Shown: positions 44,436 to 54,183, numbered from the stretch's first letter. The stretch is 64,000 nt of DNA from JBAXGW01 sp037139195 (GCA_037139195.1 JBAXGW010000009.1:22887-86886), one strand, 5' to 3'. The notes: generated by a model not told the origin, from the letters alone. Numbers and translations are program-made.

Positions 44436-46985
44436 TTACAAATCTCTAGATTGATACAAAGTATCCGTCATATCCAATTCATCGAACTGCATATATTTGT
44501 ATATTTCTTCACTTGCAGGAGCAATTTTAGCATTATACATTTCCATATATTCAGCAACCGTTGGAAGTTTTCCAAGAACGGCAGTTACAGCACCAAGTTC
44601 GGCAGAACCCAAGTAAACTTGAGCGCCTTCGCCTAATCTATTGTTGAAGTTACGAGTAGAAGTTGCGTAAACAGTAACATTATCAGGAACTCTTAGTTGA
44701 TTTCCCATACACAACGAGCAACCTGGAGTTTCGATGCGGGCTCCAACTTTGTTGAAATTAGCAAAATGAGCTTCTTGCTTTAAAATTGATTGATCCATTC
44801 TTGTTGGAGGTGCTAAATAAGTACGAACATTAGCACTTAATTTTGCATTTGCCCAAATTTTTGAAGTAGCACGGAAATGACCAATATTTGTCATACAAGA
44901 ACCAATAAATACATCTTGAATTGCAGTACCAGCCACTTCGCTCAATAAACGAACATCATCTGGATCGTTTGGACAAGCAAGAATTGGCTCTGTAATTTGA
45001 TTCAAGTCAATTTCAATAACGTGTTTGTATTGAGCATTTTGGTCTCTATCAAGTAATTGTGGGTTTTTTAACCACTCGTTGCATTCGTTTATTCTATTTT
45101 GAATTGTTGTAGCATCAGAATATCCGTTTTTAATCATACTTTCCATTAAAGCAACGTTAGAACGAACAAATTCTACCACTTTTTCAAGGCTTAGCTTAAT
45201 ACAACCAGCCGCAGCACTTCTTTCAGCTGTTGCATCAGTTAATTCAAATGCTTGTTCTACAGTAATATCGTCCAAACCTTCCATTTCAATGATTGTTCCA
45301 TTGAAAATGTTTACTTTATTTTTCTTAGGAACTGTTAAGTTTCCATCTTTAATTGCAAAATAAGGAATTGCATTTACAACATCTCTTAATGTGATACCAG
45401 CTTGCATTTTTCCTTTGAATTTAATCAAAATAGATTCAGGCATATCTAAAGGCATAAAACCTAAAGCACCAGCAAAAGCAACTAAACCAGAACCAGCAGG
45501 GAATGAAATACCTAGCGGGAAACGAGTGTGCGAATCGCCACCAGTGCCACAAGTATCAGGTAATAAAAGTCTATTTAACCAAGAGTGAATAACGCCATCG
45601 CCTTGTTTTAAAGCGATACCTTTACGTTCAGTTATAAATTTAGGAAGTGTTCTGTGAGTTTTAACATCAGCAGGCTTTGGATAAGCAGCTGTATGGCAGA
45701 AAGACTGCATAAATACAGGAGCTTCAAATGATAAACAAGCTAATTCTTTAATTTCGTCAGCAGTCATTGGTCCAGTGGTATCTTGAGAACCAACAGTTGC
45801 CATTTTTGGTAAGCAAGAAGCACCGGGAAGAACTCCCTCAACTCCACAAGCTCTACCAACTATTTTTTGGGCTAAAGTAAATCCTTGTCCAGCTTGTGGT
45901 TTTGGATTTTCAACTTCAGTAAATAAAGTTGTAGCAGGCATTCCTAAGAATTTTCTAGCTCTATCTGTCAAAGCTTTTCCAATAATTAGAGAAATTCTAC
46001 CACCTGCTCTATATTCGTCTCTAAGTGTATCAGGTTTCAATTCGAAAGTAGAAACTACCGCACCGTTTTTAGTTATTTCTTGTTTTTTTGTATTGATAAC
46101 AATTTCGTCACCCATATTAAGGTTTGTAACGTCTGTTTGAATTGGAAGTCCGCCAGAATCTTCAGTTGTGTTGAAGAAAATTGGAGCAATTGCACCACCA
46201 ATAACCAAACCCAAATTACGTTTGTTTGGAACATAAGGAATATCTTCGCCAATGTGCCACATCAATGAGTTACTTGCTGATTTTCTAGAAGAACCAGTTC
46301 CAACAACATCACCAACGAAAGCAATTTTATGACCTTCTTTTCTCCATTGAGCCATTGTTTCAATGCCACCATCAAATTTTCCTCTTCCCATTGACAAAGC
46401 GTGCATAGGAATATCAGGTCGTGTAAATGCTTCACTTGCAGGAGAAAAATCGTCGGTATTGATTTCGCCTTCTACTTTGAAAACTTTTACTTTGAATTCT
46501 TCTGGCATTTCTGGTTTGTTTGTGTACCATTCTGCATTTGCCCAAGATTCAATAACCGATTTTGCTGCAGCATTTGTTTTCGACATTTCTGCAACTTTGT
46601 TAAATGCATCATAAACAAGGATAGTTCCTTTTAAAGCTTCAGCGCTATCGCTTGCTAATTCAGAAACTGATAAAGCTTGAATAAGCACTGGAACGTTATA
46701 TCCGCCCATCATTGTGCCTAAAATACGAATTGCTTCCTTTTTGTTGATAATTGGAGATGTTTTTTCACCAATTAAAATTTGTTTCAAGAAATTGGCTTTT
46801 ACTTCTGCAGAAGGGTCAACTCCTGGCGAAACTCTTTCAATAAAGAGGTTAAGCAACATTTCTTCTTTTCCTTTTTCAGGATTTTCCAACATAACACAAA
46901 GCTCCGCTACTTGAATTGGTGTTAACGGTAGGGCTGGAATGCCCATTGCATTTCTTAATTCTTCCTGTTTTTGATACGTTTTCAT
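44436..46985 (-). CDS. acnB: Aconitate hydratase B
   Basis: 849 residues, AcnB type (not AcnA), with the HEAT-like domain first and the swivel domain second. It interconverts citrate and isocitrate; some members also act on 2-methylisocitrate. The [4Fe-4S] ligands are Cys697 (IGSCMTNIGHFR), Cys756 and Cys759 (PGCSLCMGNQ); the spacings of 59 and 3 are those of E. coli AcnB (710, 769, 772). Also seen: DTCGTGGDSHTRFP, GDVVGTGSSRKSASNSL. It is first in the acnB-icd-citDEF run. Confidence 0.97.
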   Translation of the reverse strand: MKTYQKQEELRNAMGIPALPLTPIQVAELCVMLENPEKGKEEMLLNLFIERVSPGVDPSAEVKANFLKQILIGEKTSPIINKKEAIRILGTMMGGYNVPVLIQALSVSELASDSAEALKGTILVYDAFNKVAEMSKTNAAAKSVIESWANAEWYTNKPEMPEEFKVKVFKVEGEINTDDFSPASEAFTRPDIPMHALSMGRGKFDGGIETMAQWRKEGHKIAFVGDVVGTGSSRKSASNSLMWHIGEDIPYVPNKRNLGLVIGGAIAPIFFNTTEDSGGLPIQTDVTNLNMGDEIVINTKKQEITKNGAVVSTFELKPDTLRDEYRAGGRISLIIGKALTDRARKFLGMPATTLFTEVENPKPQAGQGFTLAQKIVGRACGVEGVLPGASCLPKMATVGSQDTTGPMTADEIKELACLSFEAPVFMQSFCHTAAYPKPADVKTHRTLPKFITERKGIALKQGDGVIHSWLNRLLLPDTCGTGGDSHTRFPLGISFPAGSGLVAFAGALGFMPLDMPESILIKFKGKMQAGITLRDVVNAIPYFAIKDGNLTVPKKNKVNIFNGTIIEMEGLDDITVEQAFELTDATAERSAAAGCIKLSLEKVVEFVRSNVALMESMIKNGYSDATTIQNRINECNEWLKNPQLLDRDQNAQYKHVIEIDLNQITEPILACPNDPDDVRLLSEVAGTAIQDVFIGSCMTNIGHFRATSKIWANAKLSANVRTYLAPPTRMDQSILKQEAHFANFNKVGARIETPGCSLCMGNQLRVPDNVTVYATSTRNFNNRLGEGAQVYLGSAELGAVTAVLGKLPTVAEYMEMYNAKIAPASEEIYKYMQFDELDMTDTLYQSRDL

Positions 46986-47404
46986 AAACTTTTCAGTTTC
47001 TTTTGGTTTGGTTAATTATTCGGTTTAGTTTTGAGTGTTTCAGCTGAATTTTAAAAATGAAAAATATTAAAAAATCAATGTCGTAACTTCAATTATATAA
47101 TACTTAATTATAAGGCAAAATAAAGAAATTATTACCGATTAATAAAATGCTTTTTTTAAGAAAAATGGCTTTTGTGAGATTTTCTGTATATTCAAACTTA
47201 TTTAATACAAAAACAAACTGATAACAACTTGTTAACAAGGCATGAAGATGATTTAAAATTAACTAAACTATTTAATCTAATTTGTCATTTTTCATCCATT
47301 TTCATCCAATCAACCCAAAATATTTGAAAATTTTATGACTGAATAAGGGTCATAAACTTGATAAATTCCCAAAAATAATGTTCTTTTGAATAAAATTTGA
47401 CAAC
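46986..47404. other. 419-base divergent intergenic region between acnB and the Nif3-like gene
   Basis: No protein-like frame was seen. On the minus strand a TTTG (47116-47119) and TATAATTG (47090-47097; one base off TAnnTTTG) are 18 bases apart and could be the acnB promoter. On the plus side, TTCATCCA occurs at 47291 and again at 47301, one helix turn apart, a possible regulator site. Near the right end TAAAATTTG is an imperfect -7 box for the Nif3-like gene. Confidence 0.4.
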
Positions 47405-48508
47405 ATGAAAGCGCTAGAAATAATTAATGAAATTGAGAAATTTGCTCCAAAGGCATATCAAGAGAGCTATGATAACTCGGGATTGCAAATAGGACAGGCT
47501 AATTCTGAAGTTAACAGTTGTATTATTGCATTGGATTGTACCGAAAAATTAATTGATTATGCAATTGATAAAAAAATTGATTTAGTAATTACGCATCATC
47601 CACTTATTTTCTCAGGCTTGAAAAGTATAACAGGCAAAAATGAACAAGAACGAATTATTGCTAAAGCGATTAAACATGATATTATAGTATATTCGGCACA
47701 TACAAATCTAGATAGCGTTACAAATGGTGTTAGTTTTGAACTAGCAAAAAAATTAAATCTTAAAAACATCGAAATCCTTGATAATGCAGAAGGAAACTTG
47801 AAAAAGCTTGTTGTTTTCTGCCCCATTACTCATATTGAAAAAGTTAAATATGCTTTATTTGAAGCTGGAGCCGGAAATATTGGGAATTATGACCAATGTA
47901 GCTTTTCAACTCAGGGAAAAGGCAGTTTTAGAGCATTAGAAGGTTCAAATCCTTATGTTGGCGAAAAAAATAAATGTCATTTTGAGGAAGAAGAGCGAAT
48001 AGAAACGATATTTCCTGCTCATAAAGAGAGTAGCGTGCTTCAGGCTTTATTCCAATCGCATCCTTATGAAGAAGTAGCTTATGACGTTTATAATTTGACA
48101 AATACAAATAAACAAGTTGGTTTAGGTGCAATTGGAACTCTAGAAAAAGAGATGACAGAAACCGAATTTTTTGCTTTTTTATCAGGTATAACTAAATGCA
48201 AAAGCATAAGACATTCCTCATTTAATGGCAAAAGCATTAAAAAAGTAGCTCTTTGTGGCGGTTCGGGAAGCCATTTAATAAAAAAAGCGAAATTAAAAAA
48301 AGCAGACCTATTTATCACTGGAGACATTAAATATCATGCGTTTGCAGAAGCTGAAGATAAAATTATAATAGCTGATATTGGACATTTTGAGAGCGAACAA
48401 TTCACAAAAGAATTATTATTTGAAATAATTTCAAAAAAATTTCATAATTTTGCAGCTTATATTTATAAGGAAGAAGAAAATCCTGTTAATTACTTTCCTA
48501 TCAAATAA
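47405..48508 (+). CDS. Nif3-like dinuclear metal-centre protein
   Basis: 367 residues, the three-part long form (Nif3 halves with a PII-like insert, about 130-235, HIEKVKYALFEAGAGNIGNYDQCSF). Metal ligands lie in DLVITHHPLIFSG (about 60-72), YSAHTNLDS (about 98-106) and IADIGHFESEQF near the end. The family is annotated as GTP cyclohydrolase I type 2 or YbgI/YqfO; the true activity is unsettled. It is followed 29 bases later by a zinc-ribbon coiled-coil gene, a pairing common in Bacteroidota. Confidence 0.93.
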   Translation: MKALEIINEIEKFAPKAYQESYDNSGLQIGQANSEVNSCIIALDCTEKLIDYAIDKKIDLVITHHPLIFSGLKSITGKNEQERIIAKAIKHDIIVYSAHTNLDSVTNGVSFELAKKLNLKNIEILDNAEGNLKKLVVFCPITHIEKVKYALFEAGAGNIGNYDQCSFSTQGKGSFRALEGSNPYVGEKNKCHFEEEERIETIFPAHKESSVLQALFQSHPYEEVAYDVYNLTNTNKQVGLGAIGTLEKEMTETEFFAFLSGITKCKSIRHSSFNGKSIKKVALCGGSGSHLIKKAKLKKADLFITGDIKYHAFAEAEDKIIIADIGHFESEQFTKELLFEIISKKFHNFAAYIYKEEENPVNYFPIK

Positions 48509-48537
48509 TTGGATTTAATTTAAAAACTAAAGTTAAT

Positions 48538-49383
48538 ATGGCAAAAACCAAATCTTCAAGCAGCAAAACTCAAGATCTAGACGACTCAACAATGCAAGCA
48601 GAAATAGCACAACCAAAAGTTGTTACAGATATTTCTGAAGATAGAGATTCATCGGTTGAAGAAAAATTAAGAGCATTATTTAATCTTCAAAAAATAGATT
48701 CGCAAATTGATAGAATTCGTATAGTTCGAGGCGAATTGCCTTTAGAGGTTCAGGATTTGGAAGATGAAATTGCTGGATTAGAAACTAGAATTAGCAATTT
48801 TTCGGAAGAATTAACTTCATTAAATGATATGATTGTTGAAAAAAACAATCTTATTGTTGAAGCGAATAACTTAATAAAAAAATATCAATCGCAACTTGAT
48901 AATGTTAGAAATAACAGAGAGTTTGATTCATTGAACAAAGAAATTGAATTTCAAAACTTAGAAATACAATTAGCTGAAAAAAGAATTAAAGAGTTTAAAT
49001 TAACTCTTGAAAACAAAACTGCTATTATCACCGAATCGGCTAAAGTTATTGAAGATAAAAAAAATACACTTGAAAACAAGCGTAAAGAACTAGATGATAT
49101 AGTTGCTGAAAATGAAAAAGAAGAAGAACACTTGAAACAACTATCAAATAGCAATGAAAAAATTGTTGAAGAGCGTTTAGTTACTGCATATAAGAGAATT
49201 AGAAAAAATGCTAGAAATGGATTAGCAGTTGTTCCAATTCAACGCGATGCATGTGGCGGTTGTTTTAACAAAATACCACCACAACGCCAATTAGAAATTC
49301 GTATGCGTAAAAAAGTTATTGTTTGCGAATACTGTGGAAGAATTTTGGTGGATGCTGAAATTGCTGGTATCGAAGCTAACTAA
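48538..49383 (+). CDS. Coiled-coil protein with C4 zinc ribbon
   Basis: 281 residues. A long antiparallel coiled coil spans about 55-220 (LETRISNFSEELTSLNDMI; VIEDKKNTLENKRKELDDI), followed by a zinc ribbon with Cys239, Cys242 (DACGGCFN) and Cys263, Cys266 (VCEYCGR). This is the CT398/DUF164-like layout. Known relatives bind proteins or nucleic acid, but no clear role is agreed. It is co-transcribed with the Nif3-like gene and ends at a terminator 47 bases on. Confidence 0.9.
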   Translation: MAKTKSSSSKTQDLDDSTMQAEIAQPKVVTDISEDRDSSVEEKLRALFNLQKIDSQIDRIRIVRGELPLEVQDLEDEIAGLETRISNFSEELTSLNDMIVEKNNLIVEANNLIKKYQSQLDNVRNNREFDSLNKEIEFQNLEIQLAEKRIKEFKLTLENKTAIITESAKVIEDKKNTLENKRKELDDIVAENEKEEEHLKQLSNSNEKIVEERLVTAYKRIRKNARNGLAVVPIQRDACGGCFNKIPPQRQLEIRMRKKVIVCEYCGRILVDAEIAGIEAN

Positions 49384-49429
49384 AAATGGTAACGGGTTGC
49401 CGGTGAACGGTAACAGGTAAATATATAGA

Positions 49430-49452
49430 GGCTGCAATTTGCAGCCTTTTTT
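49430..49452 (+). terminator. Rho-independent terminator after the zinc-ribbon gene
   Basis: GGCTGCA (49430-49436), three-base loop, TGCAGCC (49440-49446), then six T. The sequence just before it (GGTAACGGG...GGTAACAGG) resembles the left arm of the family B repeats. Confidence 0.93.
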
Positions 49453-49533
49453 GTGCCTAACAAATTTATTAGGAGTTTTAGAATATATTTTATAGGTTTG
49501 TGGGGTAGTTATTCGATTGCAAATGCTTATAAG

Positions 49534-49632
49534 TGTTTGTTGTCGTATAATAGCATATGATTATCAATAAATTAAGCACTTTGGCGCAGCAAGCCGATAG
49601 TTACCACCAATATTAACAAACGACAACAAACA
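49534..49632. repeat. 12-base perfect inverted repeat upstream of the propeller gene
   Basis: TGTTTGTTGTCG (49534-49545) and CGACAACAAACA (49621-49632) are exact inverse complements enclosing 75 bases. The right arm ends nine bases before the GTG start of the gene. It could be a recombination site end, or a leader stem. No transposase is nearby. Confidence 0.6.
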
Positions 49633-49641
49633 TTAGAGACA

Positions 49642-51105
49642 GTGAAAAAGACGATTTTTATTTTATTGACAGCATTTGCATTTAATCTAAATGCTCAAAA
49701 TTTATTCCCAGTAAAACTTGACAATTGCAATACTTCAAAATTTTGTCTTGACTGTGGAGACATTAAAGCAGGCTACATTGAAAAGGACTTCAAAAAATTA
49801 GAAGATAGACTAAAAAAGTCTTTAAATCTAAACGGAATTAGCGGTTCGGTTAAACTTCAAGTGCTCGTTGACTCAAAAGGAAAAGGCTGTGTTCTAAGTC
49901 ATACAGACCAATCAAAAAGCCCAATTACTTTAAAAATTATTGAAGAACTCAACAAGTTTAACAAATGGACACCTGCGATAAAAGATGGTCTTAAGCTGGA
50001 AAAATCTTCAATCAACTTGGTCTTTACAATCAAAGACAACAGCATTTCGGGACAAATAGAACGAGTTGATATGAATGCTTTTAAAAAATCTTTTGACAAA
50101 CCGAAAAGTCCTGAAATATTTAATAAGGACTACGTTTATAAAAATGAAAACTTAAAGAATTACAAGATTACTGTTTGGAATTCAGGAAATTCAAACCTGC
50201 CAAACAATATGAATGACCACATTTCAATTGATAGTAACGGATTAATTTGGCTTACAACAGACGAAGGACTTGTTACTTTTAATGGCAAGGAATTTCAAAA
50301 TGCTGAACAGAATATTACCGACAAAGGAAAGTATTTTAGATATTTTGGACTTTCCACTGACAATAGCAACACAAAATGGTTTTTCGCAACAGGAAACATT
50401 TATAGCTTTAATGATGGTAAGTGGTCTAAATATGAAGAAAGCGAAATCGGGATAAAAAGCGGTTACAAAATCATAAATAACCCAAAGACTAACGAAGTGT
50501 TTTTCACCTCTGACAAAGGTCTTACAATTTTCAAAAATGAAAAATGGAGTTTAATCAATCAAGATAATATTCCTAGACTGCCTTCAAATAGAGTTTATTT
50601 TGCCAAACGAGATTCAAAAAACAGGATTTGGATTGGGACATATAGCGGGAGCGTTTTGATTGACGAAAATAATCAAGTGACAAATTTTGAAAACACTGAA
50701 ACAGTTCTTAAAGGAAAGTGCATTACTTCTATGGACGAAGATGAAGATGGAAATCTTTATTTTACGCTTTATGAATTTGACCGTAAAGACAAACAAAAAG
50801 TAAATAATGATGAAGGAATAGCTATTAGATACGCTGACGGAACTTTTAAGCAGTTTACAACAGAGAATTCAGGAATGCCATTTAATCATACCAATTACGT
50901 TCTCTATGACAATAGGGAAAAAATCCTTTGGATTTCAACAGACAGAGCAGGTTTGGTAAGGTTTGACATAAAAGATGGTTGGGAAAACTATCACAGTGAG
51001 AATTCTGACATTCCAACTTCTTACATATCAACAATGACTTTCGACAAGGAAGGAAATTTATATTTGGCAACAAGACAAGGACTGGTTAAAATTGAAAGAA
51101 AATAG
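49642..51105 (+). CDS. Secreted protein with TonB-C-like domain and two-component-regulator-type propeller
   Basis: 487 residues, GTG start. Signal peptide 1-18 (NLNAQ). Residues about 40-135 resemble a TonB C-terminal domain (GSVKLQVLVDSKGKGCVL; FNKWTPAIKDG). The rest has propeller repeats of the reg_prop kind: DSNGLIWLTTDEGLVTFNG, DSKNRIWIGTYSGSVLID, REKILWISTDRAGLVRFD, KEGNLYLATRQGLVKIE. Such blades usually sense ligands in hybrid two-component systems, but no kinase follows. Codon use (more GAC, AAC) looks a little different from its neighbours, and it is bounded by an inverted repeat; recent gain is possible. Function unknown. Confidence 0.75.
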   Translation: MKKTIFILLTAFAFNLNAQNLFPVKLDNCNTSKFCLDCGDIKAGYIEKDFKKLEDRLKKSLNLNGISGSVKLQVLVDSKGKGCVLSHTDQSKSPITLKIIEELNKFNKWTPAIKDGLKLEKSSINLVFTIKDNSISGQIERVDMNAFKKSFDKPKSPEIFNKDYVYKNENLKNYKITVWNSGNSNLPNNMNDHISIDSNGLIWLTTDEGLVTFNGKEFQNAEQNITDKGKYFRYFGLSTDNSNTKWFFATGNIYSFNDGKWSKYEESEIGIKSGYKIINNPKTNEVFFTSDKGLTIFKNEKWSLINQDNIPRLPSNRVYFAKRDSKNRIWIGTYSGSVLIDENNQVTNFENTETVLKGKCITSMDEDEDGNLYFTLYEFDRKDKQKVNNDEGIAIRYADGTFKQFTTENSGMPFNHTNYVLYDNREKILWISTDRAGLVRFDIKDGWENYHSENSDIPTSYISTMTFDKEGNLYLATRQGLVKIERK

Positions 51106-51240
51106 AAATACTGTTGGTAACAGCCGTTAATAAATATTAAAGACCTCAAAAACCTTAAACAAACTCCACAGCAAAAAGTGGAATATTAAGCATCCACGAT
51201 TCTTCTTGTTTGCTTTAGTTCATCGAATTTCAATAAGACA

Positions 51241-54183
51241 TTATTTGCATAATTCCCACATCAATTCAATTGGATGAAATGCAGCAACGCCAGTTCCATC
51301 TTTTATCTGATGTCGGCAACTGGTTCCTGGTGCAGAAATAATATAGTCCGCTTTATTATTAATTATTTCTGGAAATAAAACTAAGCCACCTACTTTCATC
51401 GAAACATCGTAATGTTCTTTCTCGTAACCAAAACTGCCAGCCATTCCGCAACAACCCGATTTTATTTCTTCAACACTATATAAATTAGTATATTCCAGCA
51501 TTTGTTTTGTTGGAAGTAACGAAGCTAAAGACTTTTGGTGGCAATGACCATGTAATTTAACCTTTTTCTTAGAACCTTTAAAAATTGAAGAATCTATCTT
51601 CCCTAGTTCCACTTCTCTCATGAAAAATTCATCAAATAAAAATGCATTTTTTGCAATATTTTTTGAAGCTTCAACCAATTCTTTGTTTACTAAATCGGGA
51701 TATTCGTCGCGAAAAGATAAAATTCCCGATGGTTCAATTCCAATTAACGGAGTATCCTTATTTATAAGGTCTTTCAGTAATTTAACATTCTTATTTGCTA
51801 GTTTTTGTGCCGTTCTTATTAAACCTTTCGACAAAAAAGTACGTCCGCTTTCATCATGCGAAGGAAGTTCAACGTAATACCCAAGTTTATTAAGTAATTG
51901 TATTGTTTTTATTCCAATTAGGGTGTCGTTATATTCGGTAAATTCATCCACAAATAGGCAAACTTTGCCATTAGGAAAGTCTTGTAGCTGTTGACTTTTC
52001 AAGTTCTTCTTTGCCCATTGGCGTAATGTATATTTGTAAAGAGCTGGGATGCTACGCTTTGGAGCAAATCCCAAAATAGATTTTAATATTGACGAAGTAA
52101 ATTTATTTCCAGCAAAAAAATTAAAAACGGATGGTAAAATCATTCCCAACTTATTAATGTAGCTAATATAAGCAATCATTCTAGAGCGAAGAGGAATACC
52201 ATTAGAATCGTAATAATGTTGCATAAATTCTGCCTTCAATCTCGTCATATCCACACTTGATGGGCATTCCGACTTACAACCTTTACAAGATAGGCACAAA
52301 TCCATAATTTCATAAATTTCTTTATGGTCGAACGGGTTTTGTTTTGTTGAATGTAAAAGGTACTCTCTTAAAATATTTGCCCGACCTCTAGTTGTTGCAT
52401 TTTCGTTGCGCGTTGCCATATAACTTGGACACATTGAGCCCCCAATAACTTCTGTCTTTCTGCAATCGCCAGATCCATTGCATTTTTCAACAGCCCTCAT
52501 AAAGCCAAGATCGGAAGAAAAGTCGAAAATTGTTTTTATTTCTTTCGTTTCTTTTCCTACTTCGTAACGAAGAAACGAATTCATTTTAGGTGTATCAACT
52601 ATTTTGCCTGGATTAAAAATTCCTTTCGAATCCCAAACTTTTTTAATGTCTGTAACTAGCTTATAATTATGATCTCCAATCATCAATGGAATAAATTCGC
52701 CTCGTAAACGACCATCTCCATGTTCACCACTTAACGAACCTTTATATTTTTTAACCAATTTTGCAGTTTCTAAAGCAATTGTATGAAATAACTCAACATC
52801 TTTAGGATCCTTTAAATTCAAAAGAGGTCGAAGATGTAGTTCTCCTGTCGCAATATGTGCATGATAAACGCATTTTAGCTTATGTTTTGCTAATAGAATA
52901 TCAAATTCTCTTATGTAATCAGGCAATCGTTCGGGTGCAACTGCTGTATCTTCAATTACAGGAACAGGTTTTGCATCTCCTGGCATATTAGAAAGAACAC
53001 CAAGTCCAGCTTTTCGCAAATTCCAAACTTTCTTAATATCATCTCCAAAAATCATAGGGAAATGGTAGCCTAAGTTATTGGCAATCATCTCTGCTTCCAT
53101 AGCTTGAGCCAAAGGCATCACTTCTTCACGAGTATTTTTGGCAAATTCAACAATAAGTATTGCTCCGGGTTCGCCCTGAACAAAGAAACGATTTTTACGT
53201 TGCTCAATATTTTCTTTTGTCAGCTCAATTATCACACTATCCATAAGCTCAACTGCAACTGGTTGATGTTTTAATGCAATTAAATTTGCTCTAAGCGATT
53301 CTTCAACCGTTTTTAAATGTACGCATACTAAAACAGTTTCTTTTGGAGGAATTGGGACAAGATTTAATTTTATTTCTGTTATAAAAGCAAGTGTTCCTTC
53401 GCTTCCAGCTAATAATTTACAAAAATTGAAAGGCTCACCACCATTTGTAAAAGGCTCACAATCTAATAATAAATCGATTGCATAACCTGTGTTTCTGCGT
53501 TTCAGAGATTTATCAGGATATTCATTGATAATTTCTTCTTGGTTCTTAGAATCTGAAAGCATGGCATTTACATGACGATAAATTTCGCCTTCTAAATTCT
53601 GCAAATTGCATTTCTCTACAAATTTTTCTTTAGTAATTGAACCAAAAATAGCTTCAGATCTATCGCTCAAAATGGCTTTTATTTCAAGAGTATGGTCGCG
53701 AGTACTTCCATAAACCAAAGAATGTGCTCCACAAGAATTATTTCCAACCATGCCCGCAATCATACATCTACTCGATGTTGAGGTTTCTGGGCCAAAAAAC
53801 AATCCATAGTTTTCTAAGTATTTATTCAATTCATCTAATACTACCGATGGTTGCACACGAACCCAATTCTCTTTCTCATTTAATTCAATGATATTTCGCA
53901 TGTATTTGCTCACATCTACAATAATTCCATTGCCCACAACCTGACCGGCTAGCGAAGTACCAGCAGTTCGGGGAATAAGAGGAACATCAAACTCATTTGC
54001 AAAAGATATTAAAGCTTTTATGTCATCATTATCTTTCGGCAAGGCAATAGCAACAGGCATTTCTCTATATGCTGACGCATCTGTAGCATATAGGGTTCGC
54101 CAAATATCGTTGGTATAAATTTCGCCTTTAAATTCTTGTTTTAATGAATTAAGGCTATTATGAGTTTGAGAAATAGAGTTCAT
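51241..54183 (-). CDS. FAD-linked oxidase fused to Fe-S (CCG-domain) subunit, D-lactate/glycolate dehydrogenase-like
   Basis: 980 residues from ATG at 54183; a longer frame would need a TTG at 54234. N-terminal FAD_binding_4 domain (VPLIPRTAGTSLAGQVVGNGIIVD; IAGMVGNNSCGAHSLVYGS), FAD-oxidase C domain (CVYHAHIATGELHLRPLL; GSLSGEHGDGRLRGEF), then a GlpC-like part with CLSCKGCKSECPSSVDM and two CCG domains (HGHCHQKSL; SGCCGMAGSFGYE). The fused layout is typical of quinone-linked D-2-hydroxyacid oxidation (lactate, glycolate or 2-hydroxyglutarate); substrate is unknown. Single gene, divergent from tRNA-Ala. Confidence 0.9.
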   Translation of the reverse strand: MNSISQTHNSLNSLKQEFKGEIYTNDIWRTLYATDASAYREMPVAIALPKDNDDIKALISFANEFDVPLIPRTAGTSLAGQVVGNGIIVDVSKYMRNIIELNEKENWVRVQPSVVLDELNKYLENYGLFFGPETSTSSRCMIAGMVGNNSCGAHSLVYGSTRDHTLEIKAILSDRSEAIFGSITKEKFVEKCNLQNLEGEIYRHVNAMLSDSKNQEEIINEYPDKSLKRRNTGYAIDLLLDCEPFTNGGEPFNFCKLLAGSEGTLAFITEIKLNLVPIPPKETVLVCVHLKTVEESLRANLIALKHQPVAVELMDSVIIELTKENIEQRKNRFFVQGEPGAILIVEFAKNTREEVMPLAQAMEAEMIANNLGYHFPMIFGDDIKKVWNLRKAGLGVLSNMPGDAKPVPVIEDTAVAPERLPDYIREFDILLAKHKLKCVYHAHIATGELHLRPLLNLKDPKDVELFHTIALETAKLVKKYKGSLSGEHGDGRLRGEFIPLMIGDHNYKLVTDIKKVWDSKGIFNPGKIVDTPKMNSFLRYEVGKETKEIKTIFDFSSDLGFMRAVEKCNGSGDCRKTEVIGGSMCPSYMATRNENATTRGRANILREYLLHSTKQNPFDHKEIYEIMDLCLSCKGCKSECPSSVDMTRLKAEFMQHYYDSNGIPLRSRMIAYISYINKLGMILPSVFNFFAGNKFTSSILKSILGFAPKRSIPALYKYTLRQWAKKNLKSQQLQDFPNGKVCLFVDEFTEYNDTLIGIKTIQLLNKLGYYVELPSHDESGRTFLSKGLIRTAQKLANKNVKLLKDLINKDTPLIGIEPSGILSFRDEYPDLVNKELVEASKNIAKNAFLFDEFFMREVELGKIDSSIFKGSKKKVKLHGHCHQKSLASLLPTKQMLEYTNLYSVEEIKSGCCGMAGSFGYEKEHYDVSMKVGGLVLFPEIINNKADYIISAPGTSCRHQIKDGTGVAAFHPIELMWELCK

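Noticed and set aside
49456..49641. Integron attC site
   Set aside because: A GCCTAAC at 49456 fits one core pattern, but no matching GTTRRRY partner at a proper distance and no integrase were found. Kept only as a general cassette idea.
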